A stretch of 35,687 bases of DNA, taken from contig LFSC01000004.1 in the NCBI GenBank assembly GCA_001512505.1, positions 1 through 35,687 of the forward strand, written 5' to 3'. The notes under the pieces are model-generated. The model did not search any database. It saw nothing but the letters and a program-made list of their open reading frames with translations, and was not told where the DNA came from. Each line of letters opens with the position of its first letter. The first letter of the stretch is position 1. This DNA comes from Clostridiaceae bacterium DTU079. GTDB lineage: Bacteria; Bacillota; Clostridia; Acetivibrionales; Acetivibrionaceae. A program made the position numbers and the translations under genes. Of the stretch, positions 8,188 through 17,889 are shown piece by piece.

Positions 8188-8439
8188 TCAATTGTTTTTT
8201 ATTAGTTCTTCTGGTATTAATCCCTCTGCTTTCGAAATAAGGTCCTCAATTTCATCCTTGAGCTTTTTTATTTCGCTGTCGAGATTTTCCGGCTCCACTC
8301 CCAGCTCCTTTAACTCAGAAAGTATCTCCTCTTTCTGCCTGTTAAGCTGCTCTAGCCTTGCCTCAGCCCGTATTCTAAGGTTGTTTGCTTTATCCAGGCT
8401 CTCTTTTATCTGATTGAGCTTCTTGTCATAATCAGACAT
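8188..8439 (-). CDS. Small coiled-coil protein, third gene of the SbcCD-like operon
   Basis: 83 residues, almost entirely charged heptad sequence with Leu/Ile repeats (residues 5-75) broken by one Gly-Val-Glu-Pro turn near 47-50, so probably a two-helix coiled coil. The ATG overlaps the stop of the SbcC-like gene as TGATG (8441-8437), which implies translational coupling. GAGGTGCAC precedes the start. No database family comes to mind. Its position suggests a partner of the coiled-coil ATPase half protein, for example a structural subunit, but nothing in the sequence proves this. Confidence 0.7.
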   Translation of the reverse strand: MSDYDKKLNQIKESLDKANNLRIRAEARLEQLNRQKEEILSELKELGVEPENLDSEIKKLKDEIEDLISKAEGLIPEELIKNN

Positions 8440-9890
8440 CAGTGCACCTCCTCATAATGCCTTATAATATCCTCGAGCTTTTCTTCTCTTATGTCACTTC
8501 CGCATAACGGACAAACCTTCTTTTCCCTTAACATAGTGGTATAATTCTTGAGTAATTGGTTGATTTCCGTCTTTCTTTCCTCAAGATACCTCATACCCTC
8601 CCTTATGCTGTCAGTCCGTTCTTTATAATCTTTACTTAGAGTCTCCAGCTTCTTTAACTTTTCAAGCTTTTCCTCTGCCAAAATCAAAAGGCTTTGGGAC
8701 TTTCTCACGTTTTCATAAGATTCTATATGGACTTTAAGCCTTTTAATCTCCGTATCAATAGACAAAAGCCTCTCTGCAGCAGGAGCGATCCTGGACTCTT
8801 TTAACACGCTGTCACCGATTTTTCTTATCATCAATTCAATATTATTAATATCTTTTGTTTTTTCCAGAATTCTCTTTGCCCTGTCCAGTTCACCGTTGAC
8901 CTTCGTAAGCTCCGTTTGAATCTTTTTCAGCCTGTCATATTTCAAGGAACGCTCAATTGTATAATTTAAAATCTGTCGTCCTTCACCGACTCTGGCGGTT
9001 TGCTCCATCACCTTTTCAATTTCCTCTATTTTTCCGGTAACATCATAGTATTTTTTCTTCATACCTTGAATAGATTCCATTTTATGAAAGGAAAGCTCCG
9101 CACTTTTTATATATATATCACACTCATTCAGCTTATTCAGCCGTGCCAATACCCTTGCTGTTTTACCGCATTCAGTCTCAATTGATTCCAATTGCTGTTT
9201 TTTCTCCAATAAAGCACTTACCTTTTCCAATAAGGCTTCTGTGCCGGCAATAAACTTCTGTGCCCTGTCAAGCTTTTCACCAAGCTCGATTATATCATCA
9301 TAATCCTTTAGCTTTTCATCAATATCCTTTATCTCACCGCTGATCCGTTCCCGAGTCTGGTTTTCCCTTCTGATATCCGTAACGCAATCCCTTATTGACC
9401 TGTCAATGATATGGATTCCCGTCAGTCTGCCTATTGCTTTTGCCCGTGTAGAACCGGATTCGGACAGCATAAAAGGGCCCTCAAGCTGTCCTCCAATATT
9501 CATACTGGAACTGACATCGGTATCCAAAACCACTTTGGGTATTCCATGGGCTTTAACGATTTCTAAAGGCACTTCATTTCCAAAACCCTCGAATATGCTC
9601 ACATTCCCCTCCGGATCTTCAAGGACATACCGGTTTTTGCCGGATGACCTTTCCCTGGTAATAATATAACCGTTACTCAGTTCCAGGACTACCCTGGCCG
9701 ATTTTGTACCCTGCCTGATAAAATCGGTGCCTCTCGGCTCGTTATACAAAACCCATTTTATAGCCCTGATTATCGCAGACTTTCCCTGGTCCGAAGGTCC
9801 AACTATAACATTTAAACCCTTATCAAAGGTAAGCTCAGTATTCGAATGTGACTGAAAGTTCTCAATCTTTATCCTGTTAATTCTATTCAT
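8439..9890 (-). CDS. SbcC/Rad50-like half protein: Walker A lobe, coiled coil and zinc hook
   Basis: 483 residues from the ATG at 9890, the start that aligns with the family (RIKIENFQSHSN) and overlaps the upstream gene as ATGAATAG; a longer frame to 9932 exists. Walker A is GPSDQGKS at 31-38. A long coiled coil runs from about 170 to 455. Near the C-terminus is CPLCGSD (460-466), the Cys-x-x-Cys zinc hook. Full-length SbcC/Rad50 continues after the hook through a second coiled-coil arm to a signature motif and Walker B; here the protein ends 17 residues after the hook. The C-terminal ATPase lobe is thus missing, with no frameshift seen and the next gene overlapping. It sits behind an SbcD-like nuclease, so a role in DNA end processing is likely. 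Confidence 0.85.
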   Translation of the reverse strand: MNRINRIKIENFQSHSNTELTFDKGLNVIVGPSDQGKSAIIRAIKWVLYNEPRGTDFIRQGTKSARVVLELSNGYIITRERSSGKNRYVLEDPEGNVSIFEGFGNEVPLEIVKAHGIPKVVLDTDVSSSMNIGGQLEGPFMLSESGSTRAKAIGRLTGIHIIDRSIRDCVTDIRRENQTRERISGEIKDIDEKLKDYDDIIELGEKLDRAQKFIAGTEALLEKVSALLEKKQQLESIETECGKTARVLARLNKLNECDIYIKSAELSFHKMESIQGMKKKYYDVTGKIEEIEKVMEQTARVGEGRQILNYTIERSLKYDRLKKIQTELTKVNGELDRAKRILEKTKDINNIELMIRKIGDSVLKESRIAPAAERLLSIDTEIKRLKVHIESYENVRKSQSLLILAEEKLEKLKKLETLSKDYKERTDSIREGMRYLEERKTEINQLLKNYTTMLREKKVCPLCGSDIREEKLEDIIRHYEEVH

Positions 9891-10881
9891 TTTCATCCTG
9901 CCCTGTAGAAAAACTTTCTCTTGCAATGGCAATCCTTCTTAACGCCTCTTCTTTAACATCACGGCCCAACTCGTCATTTGCGGCTATTTCTTCAATTAGT
10001 TCGGAAATATCAATTTTTTTGTACTCTCCCGATGCCGAAATACTTTGATAAAACTGATGGAGCTTTAAGGTTCTGTCCTTTGCAGCCTCAAGCTTTTCCC
10101 TGTCGAGTACTTCATCCCCCGGCAAAGCCGTTTGAAGCTCTATAGTCTCGACATGTATACCGTCATCAAGCCGGACAAAAACCACCATCGGTCTTCTGCT
10201 TATTTCCGTCAAACTGCTGGATATTCTCACAATACTGCCGGGATTTATAAAATACTTCGAGCCGATTTGCTTTATCCCAAAACCGCTATGATAATGGCCT
10301 GCAAAGGTTATATCCGCTTCAGTATCCTTTATATCATCAAGCAACGTATACTGTATGCCTTCATAAAACGGCTTCTGAAGAAGCATCCCGTGAACTATGT
10401 TTATGGCATAATCCACCCCTTCTTGCTTCTTTATAACATAATACTTTTTATATTGATCACTGTCAATTTCGTAATTGTACGCTTTTCCGGTAAGCTGTAC
10501 CGATACTGAGTCCTTCTTTAAAATTATTTCATCATCATAGTTAATAAGATTGAGAATGCCTGTACCCTCTAAAAGTCCGAGCATTGTTCTTCCGATGGTA
10601 TCGGGATTATGTCCGTAGATATCATGGTTGCCTGGCACAGTATAAATAGGCCTTTGGAACCCTTTTATAATGACGGCAAACTCCCTGACAATAGAAGGGG
10701 AAATATCCGGTCGGTCAAACCAATCCCCTCCATGGAGGATATAATCCACATTCAGGCGCTGTGCAATATCTTTAATTTCCTGAAATTTTAATTTCAATGT
10801 CTCGTAAAAGTTATCTTTTCTGTTTTTAGGTGTCGTACCTCTAATATGTGAGTCTGTAAAAAAAAGAAACTTCATAAGCAT
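9883..10881 (-). CDS. SbcD/Mre11-like metallophosphoesterase (DNA exonuclease)
   Basis: About 332 residues. Calcineurin-like phosphoesterase motifs are complete: FTDSH (D-x-H) near 9-13, HGGDWFD near 53-59, VPGNHD near 86-91, a VHG histidine near 165 and GHYHSG near 196-201. These bind two metal ions, Mn in SbcD/Mre11. The C-terminal 80 residues are helical and would form the contact to the ATPase partner. I chose ATG 10881 because GGAAAG lies 8 bases upstream; GTG 10887 and ATG 10875 are alternatives. It is the first gene of a three-gene operon with the SbcC-like half protein, which supports the assignment. It is shorter than E. coli SbcD (about 400 residues). Confidence 0.88.
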   Translation of the reverse strand: MLMKFLFFTDSHIRGTTPKNRKDNFYETLKLKFQEIKDIAQRLNVDYILHGGDWFDRPDISPSIVREFAVIIKGFQRPIYTVPGNHDIYGHNPDTIGRTMLGLLEGTGILNLINYDDEIILKKDSVSVQLTGKAYNYEIDSDQYKKYYVIKKQEGVDYAINIVHGMLLQKPFYEGIQYTLLDDIKDTEADITFAGHYHSGFGIKQIGSKYFINPGSIVRISSSLTEISRRPMVVFVRLDDGIHVETIELQTALPGDEVLDREKLEAAKDRTLKLHQFYQSISASGEYKKIDISELIEEIAANDELGRDVKEEALRRIAIARESFSTGQDENE

Positions 10882-10955
10882 TCTCACTTTCCGAAGTAAA
10901 CATCTTTAAATTCCATTTATAAATTTCTCGTTATAAATATTTTAAATTTTACCTT

Positions 10956-11000
10956 TTATATTTAAAAAACTATAAAAACTATCATTATATTTAAAAAACT
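10956..11000. repeat. Short direct repeat in AT-rich spacer
   Basis: TTATATTTAAAAAACT occurs at 10956-10971 and 10985-11000 (16 of 16 identical, 29-base period) in the 151-base spacer between the phosphatase gene and the SbcD-like gene. It may hold the promoter of the sbcD-like operon, read on the minus strand. No other feature is seen there. Confidence 0.4.
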
Positions 11001-11032
11001 GTCTCTTACTTATCCGAACACCTTTTATACAC

Positions 11033-11728
11033 CTAATTTTTATTCCTTTGCTGGTATTTCTCATTATACTCGTTCCACCATTCCTGGTTCATTACAGTGC
11101 AAAGCTCTTTATCCAAATGGGAAACGTCTCCCTCCAGCACAAGTTCAAATTTACCGTCCTCATAGTCTAAAATGCTGACTGATGTGTTGTCGTGCCATTT
11201 GATATTTATCAATTCAGTAAAATCCATACCTAAAAAATAGCACATTAATGTTCTTAAAGCGGTTCCATGGGTAACAATGCATATATTCTTGCCCTTGTTG
11301 TTCTTAATTATATACATTACCTCGTCAATCAATCTTTTTTGAAATTCCGCCATAGTCTCCCCACCGGGCATTTTATGGTCGTGGGGTCTGTTTTCCCAGC
11401 TATCGTAAGCTTCCGGCCACAACCCGGGAAGCTCGTCCCATCTTTTCCCTTCCCATTCTCCGCCGTTTATTTCCTTTAGCTTATCCGTTCTGATTATGGG
11501 AAGGTTCTTAGCATCTGCTATATATTGAGCAGTTTGTAGTGTTCTTTTCAAACTGCTTGAATAAATCACATCAATATCCACATCCTTGAGCCTCTCAGCA
11601 ACCCTCTTTGCCTGAATATGGCCCTTTTCGGTGATACTTGAATCTGTCCAACCGTGAAAAACCCTGTTTAAATTGCCTTCAGCCTCGGCATGACGGACAA
11701 ATATAAGCCTGGTCTTTATTTCAATCAC
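11033..11728 (-). CDS. Histidine phosphatase family protein
   Basis: 231 residues of the phosphoglycerate-mutase-like superfamily. The phosphate-binding motif RHAEAEGN is near the N-terminus (RHxExxxN, catalytic His about residue 12). A second His lies in VTHGTALRT near 155, and the acid/base Glu is probably in INGGEWEG near 88-92. Such proteins include cofactor-dependent phosphoglycerate mutases, alpha-ribazole phosphatase (CobC) and broad phosphatases; the substrate cannot be told from sequence. The only in-frame start before the motif is GTG 11728, with AAAGG almost touching it, so initiation looks weak. It follows pyrD by 57 bases but appears to have its own promoter (11760-11789). Confidence 0.85.
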   Translation of the reverse strand: MIEIKTRLIFVRHAEAEGNLNRVFHGWTDSSITEKGHIQAKRVAERLKDVDIDVIYSSSLKRTLQTAQYIADAKNLPIIRTDKLKEINGGEWEGKRWDELPGLWPEAYDSWENRPHDHKMPGGETMAEFQKRLIDEVMYIIKNNKGKNICIVTHGTALRTLMCYFLGMDFTELINIKWHDNTSVSILDYEDGKFELVLEGDVSHLDKELCTVMNQEWWNEYNEKYQQRNKN

Positions 11729-11759
11729 CCTTTCAAGTATTGTGTCTTTCTTGTACTAC

Positions 11760-11789
11760 ATTATATCATTAAAAACTCAACATCTCTAA
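11760..11789 (-). promoter_or_regulatory. Likely promoter of the phosphatase gene
   Basis: On the minus strand TTAGAG (11789-11784) and a perfect TATAAT (11765-11760) are 18 bases apart. The -35 box overlaps the last bases of pyrD. This suggests the phosphatase can be expressed apart from the pyr operon. Confidence 0.5.
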
Positions 11790-12709
11790 TATATTTGCAA
11801 CTTTCCTATAATTTCATGTACACTGCTGTGGTTATATCTGCAAAGATATTGCTTTATTCCTTCTACGACGTCAACACAGGCTCTCGGATTTATAAAGTTA
11901 GCCGTTCCCACCATTACGGCACTGGCTCCGGCAAGCATGAATTCTACAGCATCCTCTCCGCTGGATATGCCTCCCATTCCGATTACAGGAATCTTGACCA
12001 CGTTTGCCACCTCATAGACCATTCTTACCGCAATGGGCTTAACTGCCGGTCCTGAAAGACCTCCCATATTGTTTGCCAGTATGGGTCTTTTCCTGTGTAT
12101 ATCAATGGCCATGCCTAAAATGGTGTTTATAAGGGACAATGCATCGGCTCCGGCATCCTCTGCCGCTATAGCTATTTCTTTTATATCGGTTACATTGGGC
12201 GTAAGCTTAACTATCAGCGGTTTTTTGCAGTATTTTTTTACTCTGCCCGTAATCTCCCTTATGCCTTCCGGAGAGTTTCCAAAGGCGACACATCCTTTTT
12301 TAACATTGGGGCAGGAAACATTCAGCTCAATAGCATCAATATCCGTATCCGAAAGCATCTCGGCCATGGCGCAATAATCTTCTATGGTATTTCCGGCAAT
12401 ATTGGCAATTATTCTCGTATTAAATCTTTTTAAAAAAGGGATTTCCTCTTCTATAAATGCTTTAACACCGGGATTTTGAAGACCCACGCTGTTTAAAATG
12501 CCCGCTGGAGTTTCCGCAATTCTGGGCGGCCTGTTACCCTGCCGTTTTTCCAGAGTAAGCCCCTTTACCGATATACCCCCTATGGCATTAAGGTCTATAA
12601 AATCACCAAACTCCCTTCCAAAGCCAAAGGTCCCGGAAGCAGCTATTACGGGATTGGAAAACTTAACTCCCGCTATCTCAACACTCAAATCAATATTTTT
12701 ATCAGTCAT
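11786..12709 (-). CDS. pyrD: Dihydroorotate dehydrogenase B, catalytic subunit
   Basis: About 307 residues. Oxidises dihydroorotate to orotate, the fourth step of UMP synthesis, using FMN. Class 1B features: active-site Cys in ELNVSCPNV near 130, FMN-binding Lys in LIVKLTPNV near 165, Asn in SLINTILG near 193, GGLSGPAVKP near 215, and the phosphate loop GMGGISSG and AVMVGTAN near the end. Class 1B enzymes pass electrons to NAD through PyrK, whose gene is directly upstream and overlaps by 8 bases. ATG 12709 is preceded by GAGG with 9 bases; a TTG directly before it is an alternative. Last gene of the pyr operon. Confidence 0.95.
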   Translation of the reverse strand: MTDKNIDLSVEIAGVKFSNPVIAASGTFGFGREFGDFIDLNAIGGISVKGLTLEKRQGNRPPRIAETPAGILNSVGLQNPGVKAFIEEEIPFLKRFNTRIIANIAGNTIEDYCAMAEMLSDTDIDAIELNVSCPNVKKGCVAFGNSPEGIREITGRVKKYCKKPLIVKLTPNVTDIKEIAIAAEDAGADALSLINTILGMAIDIHRKRPILANNMGGLSGPAVKPIAVRMVYEVANVVKIPVIGMGGISSGEDAVEFMLAGASAVMVGTANFINPRACVDVVEGIKQYLCRYNHSSVHEIIGKLQIY

Positions 12710-13487
12710 CAAAAATCACCTCATCACTCCAGAAAACAGGACCGTCCTTGCAAACATGCTTATAATCCCAGTTATCCGGATTACCTATTTTACATGCACA
12801 CACAAGGCATGCCCCAATTCCGCAGCCCATTCTCTGTTCTAATGAAACCTGGCATGGAATACCGGTTTTTTTGCTTATTTCGGACACCTTCTTCAGCATC
12901 GGTGTAGGGCCGCAGGCATAAATAATATCAAATCCCTTCTCCTCTATATCCCTTTCGAGAAGGTCGGTAACCAGGCCTTTATAGCCCCTGCTTCCGTCAT
13001 CGGTTGATACGGACAGTGCCTCACTCTCGGCACCGAACTCTTCAAGCAGCACAACATAATCACTGCTTCTAAACCCTAAATACGAAGACCGGTCGACACC
13101 CTTTAACTCCTTCAAGAGGTAAAGCAGAGGGAAAATTCCTATTCCTCCGCCTACCACTGCAATACGCTTATTATCCTTGTTTATTTCAAAGGAGTTTCCC
13201 AAAGGACCGATCAGGTCAACTTCATCCCCGGCCTTCTTTTGGGACAGGTATTCGGTACCTTTCCCTTTTACCTGAAAAACTATATCAAAGCTTCCCCCAT
13301 CCTTGTCAACATTGCAAATGCTTATAGGTCTTCTTAAAAGTGCATCAATCCCGCAACAGCACTTTACATTTACAAACCGGCCGGGCACAGCGTTCATAGA
13401 TATATATTCAGATTGAACGGTCATTTTATATATATTCTTTGCAAGCTCTTTGACACTTACAACTTTTTCCGTCAAAATTCTGGACAT
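12702..13487 (-). CDS. pyrK: Dihydroorotate dehydrogenase B, electron transfer subunit
   Basis: About 261 residues. Iron-sulfur flavoprotein that moves electrons from PyrD to NAD. The ferredoxin-reductase-like FAD domain has RRPISIC (near 56-62), the NAD domain begins with VVGGGIGIFPLLYL (near 108) and contains CGPTPML (near 205). The C-terminal [2Fe-2S] site is MGCGIGACLVCACK with a fourth Cys in KHVCKDGP, giving C-x4-C-x2-C-x(n)-C. ATG 13487 follows GGAGG by 5 bases; the frame also has a TTG at 13499 directly after the carB stop. Tightly packed between carB and pyrD. Confidence 0.95.
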   Translation of the reverse strand: MSRILTEKVVSVKELAKNIYKMTVQSEYISMNAVPGRFVNVKCCCGIDALLRRPISICNVDKDGGSFDIVFQVKGKGTEYLSQKKAGDEVDLIGPLGNSFEINKDNKRIAVVGGGIGIFPLLYLLKELKGVDRSSYLGFRSSDYVVLLEEFGAESEALSVSTDDGSRGYKGLVTDLLERDIEEKGFDIIYACGPTPMLKKVSEISKKTGIPCQVSLEQRMGCGIGACLVCACKIGNPDNWDYKHVCKDGPVFWSDEVIFDD

Positions 13488-13499
13488 GGCATCCTCCAA

Positions 13500-16400
13500 T
13501 TATTTCTTATTAAACACACTCAAGTCAATAACCTCAAGCTCTTTTTCATTCCTGCCAAGCTTAATACACTCAAGAACAGCCCTTGCCGTATCGAGGGATG
13601 TGAGGCAAGGTATAGAAGATTCCACAGCCTTTCTTCTTATCTTAAATCCGTCCCTTTCAGGCTGTCTACCCTTGGTCGGAGTATTAATAATAAGGCTTAC
13701 CTTTCCTGAATGGATAAGATCCAGTATATTAGGCTCTCCCTCGCCTATTTTCTTAACCGCATTGGTCGCAATTCCCTGGCTGTTTAACATATTGGCAGTC
13801 TTTCCTGTGGCATAAAGCTCAAATCCCAGCTTTTCAAACTCTTCAGCCAATTGTACCAGTTCAGGCTTATCCGTATCCCTGACGGTCATCAGAATTCCTC
13901 CGCCCTTTTGGGGAAGCTTCATGCCTGTAGCAATAATTCCTTTATATAATGCCTCATCAAATGTCTTGGCAATTCCCAGAACCTCACCGGTGGATTTCAT
14001 TTCAGGACCGAGGCTGGTATCTACATCGTGAAGCTTCTCGAAGGAAAATACCGGAACCTTTACCGCAACATACTCCGATTCTTTGTAAAGCCCGGTGCCG
14101 TATCCGAAATCCTTAAGCTTTCTTCCCATCATTATTCTTGTGGCAACATTCACCATCGGGATACCGGTTACCTTGCTTATATACGGAACCGTACGGCTGG
14201 ACCTGGGATTAACCTCAATTACATACAGTTCATTGTTATAATACACATACTGTATATTTACCATTCCCACTACATGCAATGCTTTAGCAAGCTTTTGGGT
14301 ATAATCGACAATCTTATGCTTTACTTTCTCATCAATGGTTTGTGAAGGATAAACCGATATACTGTCTCCGGAGTGAACTCCCGCTCTTTCCAGGTGTTCC
14401 ATTATACCGGGAATAAGGATGTCTTCGCCGTCGGAAATGGCATCAACCTCAATTTCCTTCCCCATCATATATTTATCTATCAGTATGGGATGTTCCTGTT
14501 TTACCCTGTTTATGATTTCCATAAACTCTGTTACGTCTTTATCGTTATAAGCTATTTCCATTCCCTGTCCACCCAGGACGTACGACGGTCTTACCAGTAC
14601 AGGATATCCCAGCTCATTAGCTGCCTTTAAAGCCTCATCCAGGGTAAATACCGTCTTTCCCTTCGGCCTTGGAATACCCAGTTCTTCCAGTATTTCATCG
14701 AATTTCTCGCGGTCTTCTGCCGCATCCACATACTTAGGCTCCGTTCCGAAAATCTTAACTCCCATATTGTCCAGGGCTTTTGTAAGCTTTATGGCTGTCT
14801 GGCCTCCGAACTGTACAATTGCACCATCAACCTTTTCTTTTTCAACTATATTTTCCACATCTTCTTCGGTCAACGGCTCAAAATACAGTCTGTCGGCCGT
14901 GTCGAAATCGGTGCTGACGGTTTCGGGATTGTTGTTGGCAATTATAGTTTCATAACCCTCGTCTTTAAGCCCCCATACCGAATGAACCGAGCAGTAGTCA
15001 AACTCAATTCCCTGACCGATCCTTATGGGTCCGGATCCTATTACCAAAACCTTCTTTTTGTCCGATTTTTTTGCTTCACAGTGCTCGTCATAGGTTGAGT
15101 AATAATACGGGGTCATAGCCTCAAACTCTGCAGCGCAGGTGTCAACCATTTTATACACCGCACAAATGCCAAGTTCCTTTCTTTTTGCCCTGACTTCCTC
15201 CTTGCTGCATCCCACAAACTTTGCAATAACTCCGTCGGTAAAGCCCAGTTTCTTTACCTTTCTAAAATAATCCGGGGTAAAATCCGAAAGCTTCATGGTT
15301 TTAAGCTTCTCTTCGGTAAGAACCAGATTCTTGATTTTGTTTAAGAAAAATAAGTCAATCTTGGTGACATTGTTAATTTCCTCTATAGAAATGCCCCTTC
15401 TTATTGCCTCAGCTATAACAAGCAGCCTTTCATCATCTATATCCTTTATCTTTTCTTTTATTTCCTCATCACTGAACTTTTTGAACCTATCCTGCTCCAG
15501 CGTGAAAATTCCCAGTTCCAAAGACCTTATGGCCTTCATAATCGCACCTTCAAAGGAACTGCTTATTGCCATAACCTCTCCTGTAGCCTTCATCTGTGTT
15601 CCCAAGGTCCTGCTGGCCTTCACAAACTTATCAAAAGGCCATTTGGGTATTTTGATAACAACATAGTCGATAGTCGGCTCAAAACAAGCATAAGTCTTTC
15701 CTGTCACTGCGTTTTTAATTTCATCCAGGCTGTAACCCACAGCAATTTTTGATGCCACCTTTGCAATCGGGTAACCCGTTGCTTTTGAGGCCAAGGCCGA
15801 AGAACGGCTGACCCTTGGATTAACTTCGATTACTGCATATTCAAAGCTATTGGGATCTAACGCAAACTGCACGTTACATCCGCCCTCTATTCCCAAAGCG
15901 GATATAATCTTAAGCGATGCGGATCGAAGCATTTGATATTCTTTATCGGAAAGGGTCTGGCACGGTGCAACAACTATGCTGTCTCCGGTATGGACACCTA
16001 CCGGATCGATGTTTTCCATACTGCATATGGTAATAACATTACCCCTGCCATCCCGCATAACCTCAAACTCAATTTCCTTCCATCCGGCTATGCACTTTTC
16101 AATCAGTACCTGATGCACCCTGCTGAGCCTCAACCCATTGCTTCCAACTTCCATTAGCTCTTCTTCATTGTTAACTATACCGCCACCGGTACCTCCTAAA
16201 GTATAAGCAGGCCGCACAATAACCGGATATCCTATTTCCTTTGCAAAATCCAAGGCGTCCTCAATTGTATTTACCACCTTGCTGGCAATACAGGGTTCGC
16301 CTATCCTTTCCATGGTATCCTTAAAAGCCTGACGGTCTTCTGCCATCTTTATTGCTTCGGTTGCCGTTCCCAAAAGCTTTACGTTATTCTCCTGCAAGAA

Positions 16401-16718
16401 TCCCGACTCAGCAAGCTCCATTGCGAGGTTCAAACCGGTCTGACCTCCCAATGTGGGAAGTATGCTGTCCGGCTTCTCCTTTCTTATGATGTTTTTTACC
16501 ACCTCTACCGTAAGCGGCTCTATATAAACCCTGTCTGCAATATTGGTGTCGGTCATGATTGTTGCCGGATTGCTGTTAACCAATACAACCTCTATATTTT
16601 CTTCCTTCAAAGCTCTGCAGGCCTGCGTCCCAGCGTAGTCAAACTCTGCCGCCTGACCTATTATTATAGGACCTGATCCGATAACCAGGACCTTTTTTAC
16701 GTCTTCCCTTTTAGGCAT
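13500..16718 (-). CDS. carB: Carbamoyl-phosphate synthase large subunit
   Basis: 1072 residues, the usual length. Makes carbamoyl phosphate from bicarbonate, ammonia delivered by CarA, and two ATP. Two homologous ATP-grasp halves are seen: [20 protein letters not shown] at the start and [19 protein letters not shown] near 555, each with an HxGDS loop ([10 protein letters not shown] near 242, [10 protein letters not shown] near 785) and an EVNPR metal site (near 299-303 and 840-844). The last 130 residues form the MGS-like allosteric domain ([16 protein letters not shown]), where UMP and other effectors bind in known enzymes. ATG 16718 is preceded by GGGGGGAT. It follows carA by 80 bases. Confidence 0.97.
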   Translation of the reverse strand: MPKREDVKKVLVIGSGPIIIGQAAEFDYAGTQACRALKEENIEVVLVNSNPATIMTDTNIADRVYIEPLTVEVVKNIIRKEKPDSILPTLGGQTGLNLAMELAESGFLQENNVKLLGTATEAIKMAEDRQAFKDTMERIGEPCIASKVVNTIEDALDFAKEIGYPVIVRPAYTLGGTGGGIVNNEEELMEVGSNGLRLSRVHQVLIEKCIAGWKEIEFEVMRDGRGNVITICSMENIDPVGVHTGDSIVVAPCQTLSDKEYQMLRSASLKIISALGIEGGCNVQFALDPNSFEYAVIEVNPRVSRSSALASKATGYPIAKVASKIAVGYSLDEIKNAVTGKTYACFEPTIDYVVIKIPKWPFDKFVKASRTLGTQMKATGEVMAISSSFEGAIMKAIRSLELGIFTLEQDRFKKFSDEEIKEKIKDIDDERLLVIAEAIRRGISIEEINNVTKIDLFFLNKIKNLVLTEEKLKTMKLSDFTPDYFRKVKKLGFTDGVIAKFVGCSKEEVRAKRKELGICAVYKMVDTCAAEFEAMTPYYYSTYDEHCEAKKSDKKKVLVIGSGPIRIGQGIEFDYCSVHSVWGLKDEGYETIIANNNPETVSTDFDTADRLYFEPLTEEDVENIVEKEKVDGAIVQFGGQTAIKLTKALDNMGVKIFGTEPKYVDAAEDREKFDEILEELGIPRPKGKTVFTLDEALKAANELGYPVLVRPSYVLGGQGMEIAYNDKDVTEFMEIINRVKQEHPILIDKYMMGKEIEVDAISDGEDILIPGIMEHLERAGVHSGDSISVYPSQTIDEKVKHKIVDYTQKLAKALHVVGMVNIQYVYYNNELYVIEVNPRSSRTVPYISKVTGIPMVNVATRIMMGRKLKDFGYGTGLYKESEYVAVKVPVFSFEKLHDVDTSLGPEMKSTGEVLGIAKTFDEALYKGIIATGMKLPQKGGGILMTVRDTDKPELVQLAEEFEKLGFELYATGKTANMLNSQGIATNAVKKIGEGEPNILDLIHSGKVSLIINTPTKGRQPERDGFKIRRKAVESSIPCLTSLDTARAVLECIKLGRNEKELEVIDLSVFNKK

Positions 16719-16798
16719 TTAATATCCCCCCAATAATATTCCTTCTAAGTATCAGCCATTTATATCAATTCCTCTATTGCTTTTCAAACTATACATTT

Positions 16799-17863
16799 TT
16801 ATTTATTCATCATTGCAATAAACTCATCAAAGAGATATTCCGTATCTGTCGGCCCCGGTGATGCTTCCGGATGGAACTGAACCGTAAATACCGGCATATC
16901 TTTATATCTAACTCCCTCAATGGTCCCGTCATTCATATTCCTGTGAGTAACCGTCATTCTTGAAGTGTCCAGTGACGATTCAACTATAGTATAACCGTGA
17001 TTTTGCGAAGTGATATATGTCAAGTTTTTCTCTATATCCTTCACAGGATGATTGCATCCTCTGTGACCGTATTTCAGCTTCTGGGTATCGGCGTCGTTTG
17101 CCAAAGCAATGAGCTGATGCCCTAAGCATATTCCAAACATGGGTTTTTTGCCCATCAATTGCTTTATACTATTTATGGTACCTGTACAATCCTTGGGATT
17201 TCCGGGTCCGTTGGACAGCATTATTCCGTCGGGATTTACGGAAAGAATTTCCTCCGGTTTTGAATTTGCAGGGAAAACATACACTTCACAGCCTCTTTTT
17301 TGAAGAGAACGGACAATATTTTGCTTCATCCCCAAATCAATCAAGGAAACTCTTTTATCCCCGCCGTTATAATGCAAAACCTTGTCAGTGGTCACTCTGT
17401 CCACAGGGTTCTTTATCTCAAAAGCCCTGATCTCATCAATCTTTCTTTCAAGGTTAAATTCCGGGTCTGAACTAATCATGCCCTTCATTGTGCCCTTTTC
17501 CCTTAAAATCCTTGTAAGCGCTCTTGTATCAATGCCCTGTATTCCGATTATGTTATATCTTTTCAGGTAGTCATCCAATGTCTCTTTATTTCTCCAATTG
17601 CTTGGTGTATTGCATAATTCTCTGACAATAAACCCCTTTACCTGAGGCTTAACAGATTCAATATCTTCATCATTCGCCCCGTAGTTTCCTATCAGCGGAT
17701 AGGTCATTGCAACAATCTGCCCGCAATAGGAAGGGTCTGTCAGAACCTCCTGATATCCGGTCATTCCGGTATTAAAAACAATTTCTCCGATTACTTCTCC
17801 CAAAACTCCAAATCCTTCTCCGTAAAAAACCGTACCGTCTTCCAAGGCCAAAACCGCTTTCAT
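16799..17863 (-). CDS. carA: Carbamoyl-phosphate synthase small subunit
   Basis: 354 residues. Glutamine amidotransferase subunit that frees ammonia from glutamine for CarB. N-terminal CPSase domain (ALEDGTVFYGEGFG at the start, NTGMTGYQEVLTDPSY near 32-47). C-terminal class I amidotransferase with the nucleophile in GICLGHQ (near 240) and the catalytic pair in FHPEASPGP (near 335). ATG 17863 has AAGGTGG 8 bases before it, better than the GTG at 17875. Fifth gene of the operon, 26 bases after pyrF. Confidence 0.96.
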   Translation of the reverse strand: MKAVLALEDGTVFYGEGFGVLGEVIGEIVFNTGMTGYQEVLTDPSYCGQIVAMTYPLIGNYGANDEDIESVKPQVKGFIVRELCNTPSNWRNKETLDDYLKRYNIIGIQGIDTRALTRILREKGTMKGMISSDPEFNLERKIDEIRAFEIKNPVDRVTTDKVLHYNGGDKRVSLIDLGMKQNIVRSLQKRGCEVYVFPANSKPEEILSVNPDGIMLSNGPGNPKDCTGTINSIKQLMGKKPMFGICLGHQLIALANDADTQKLKYGHRGCNHPVKDIEKNLTYITSQNHGYTIVESSLDTSRMTVTHRNMNDGTIEGVRYKDMPVFTVQFHPEASPGPTDTEYLFDEFIAMMNK

Positions 17864-17889
17864 AATCCATCCCACCTTAATTTTTAAAA

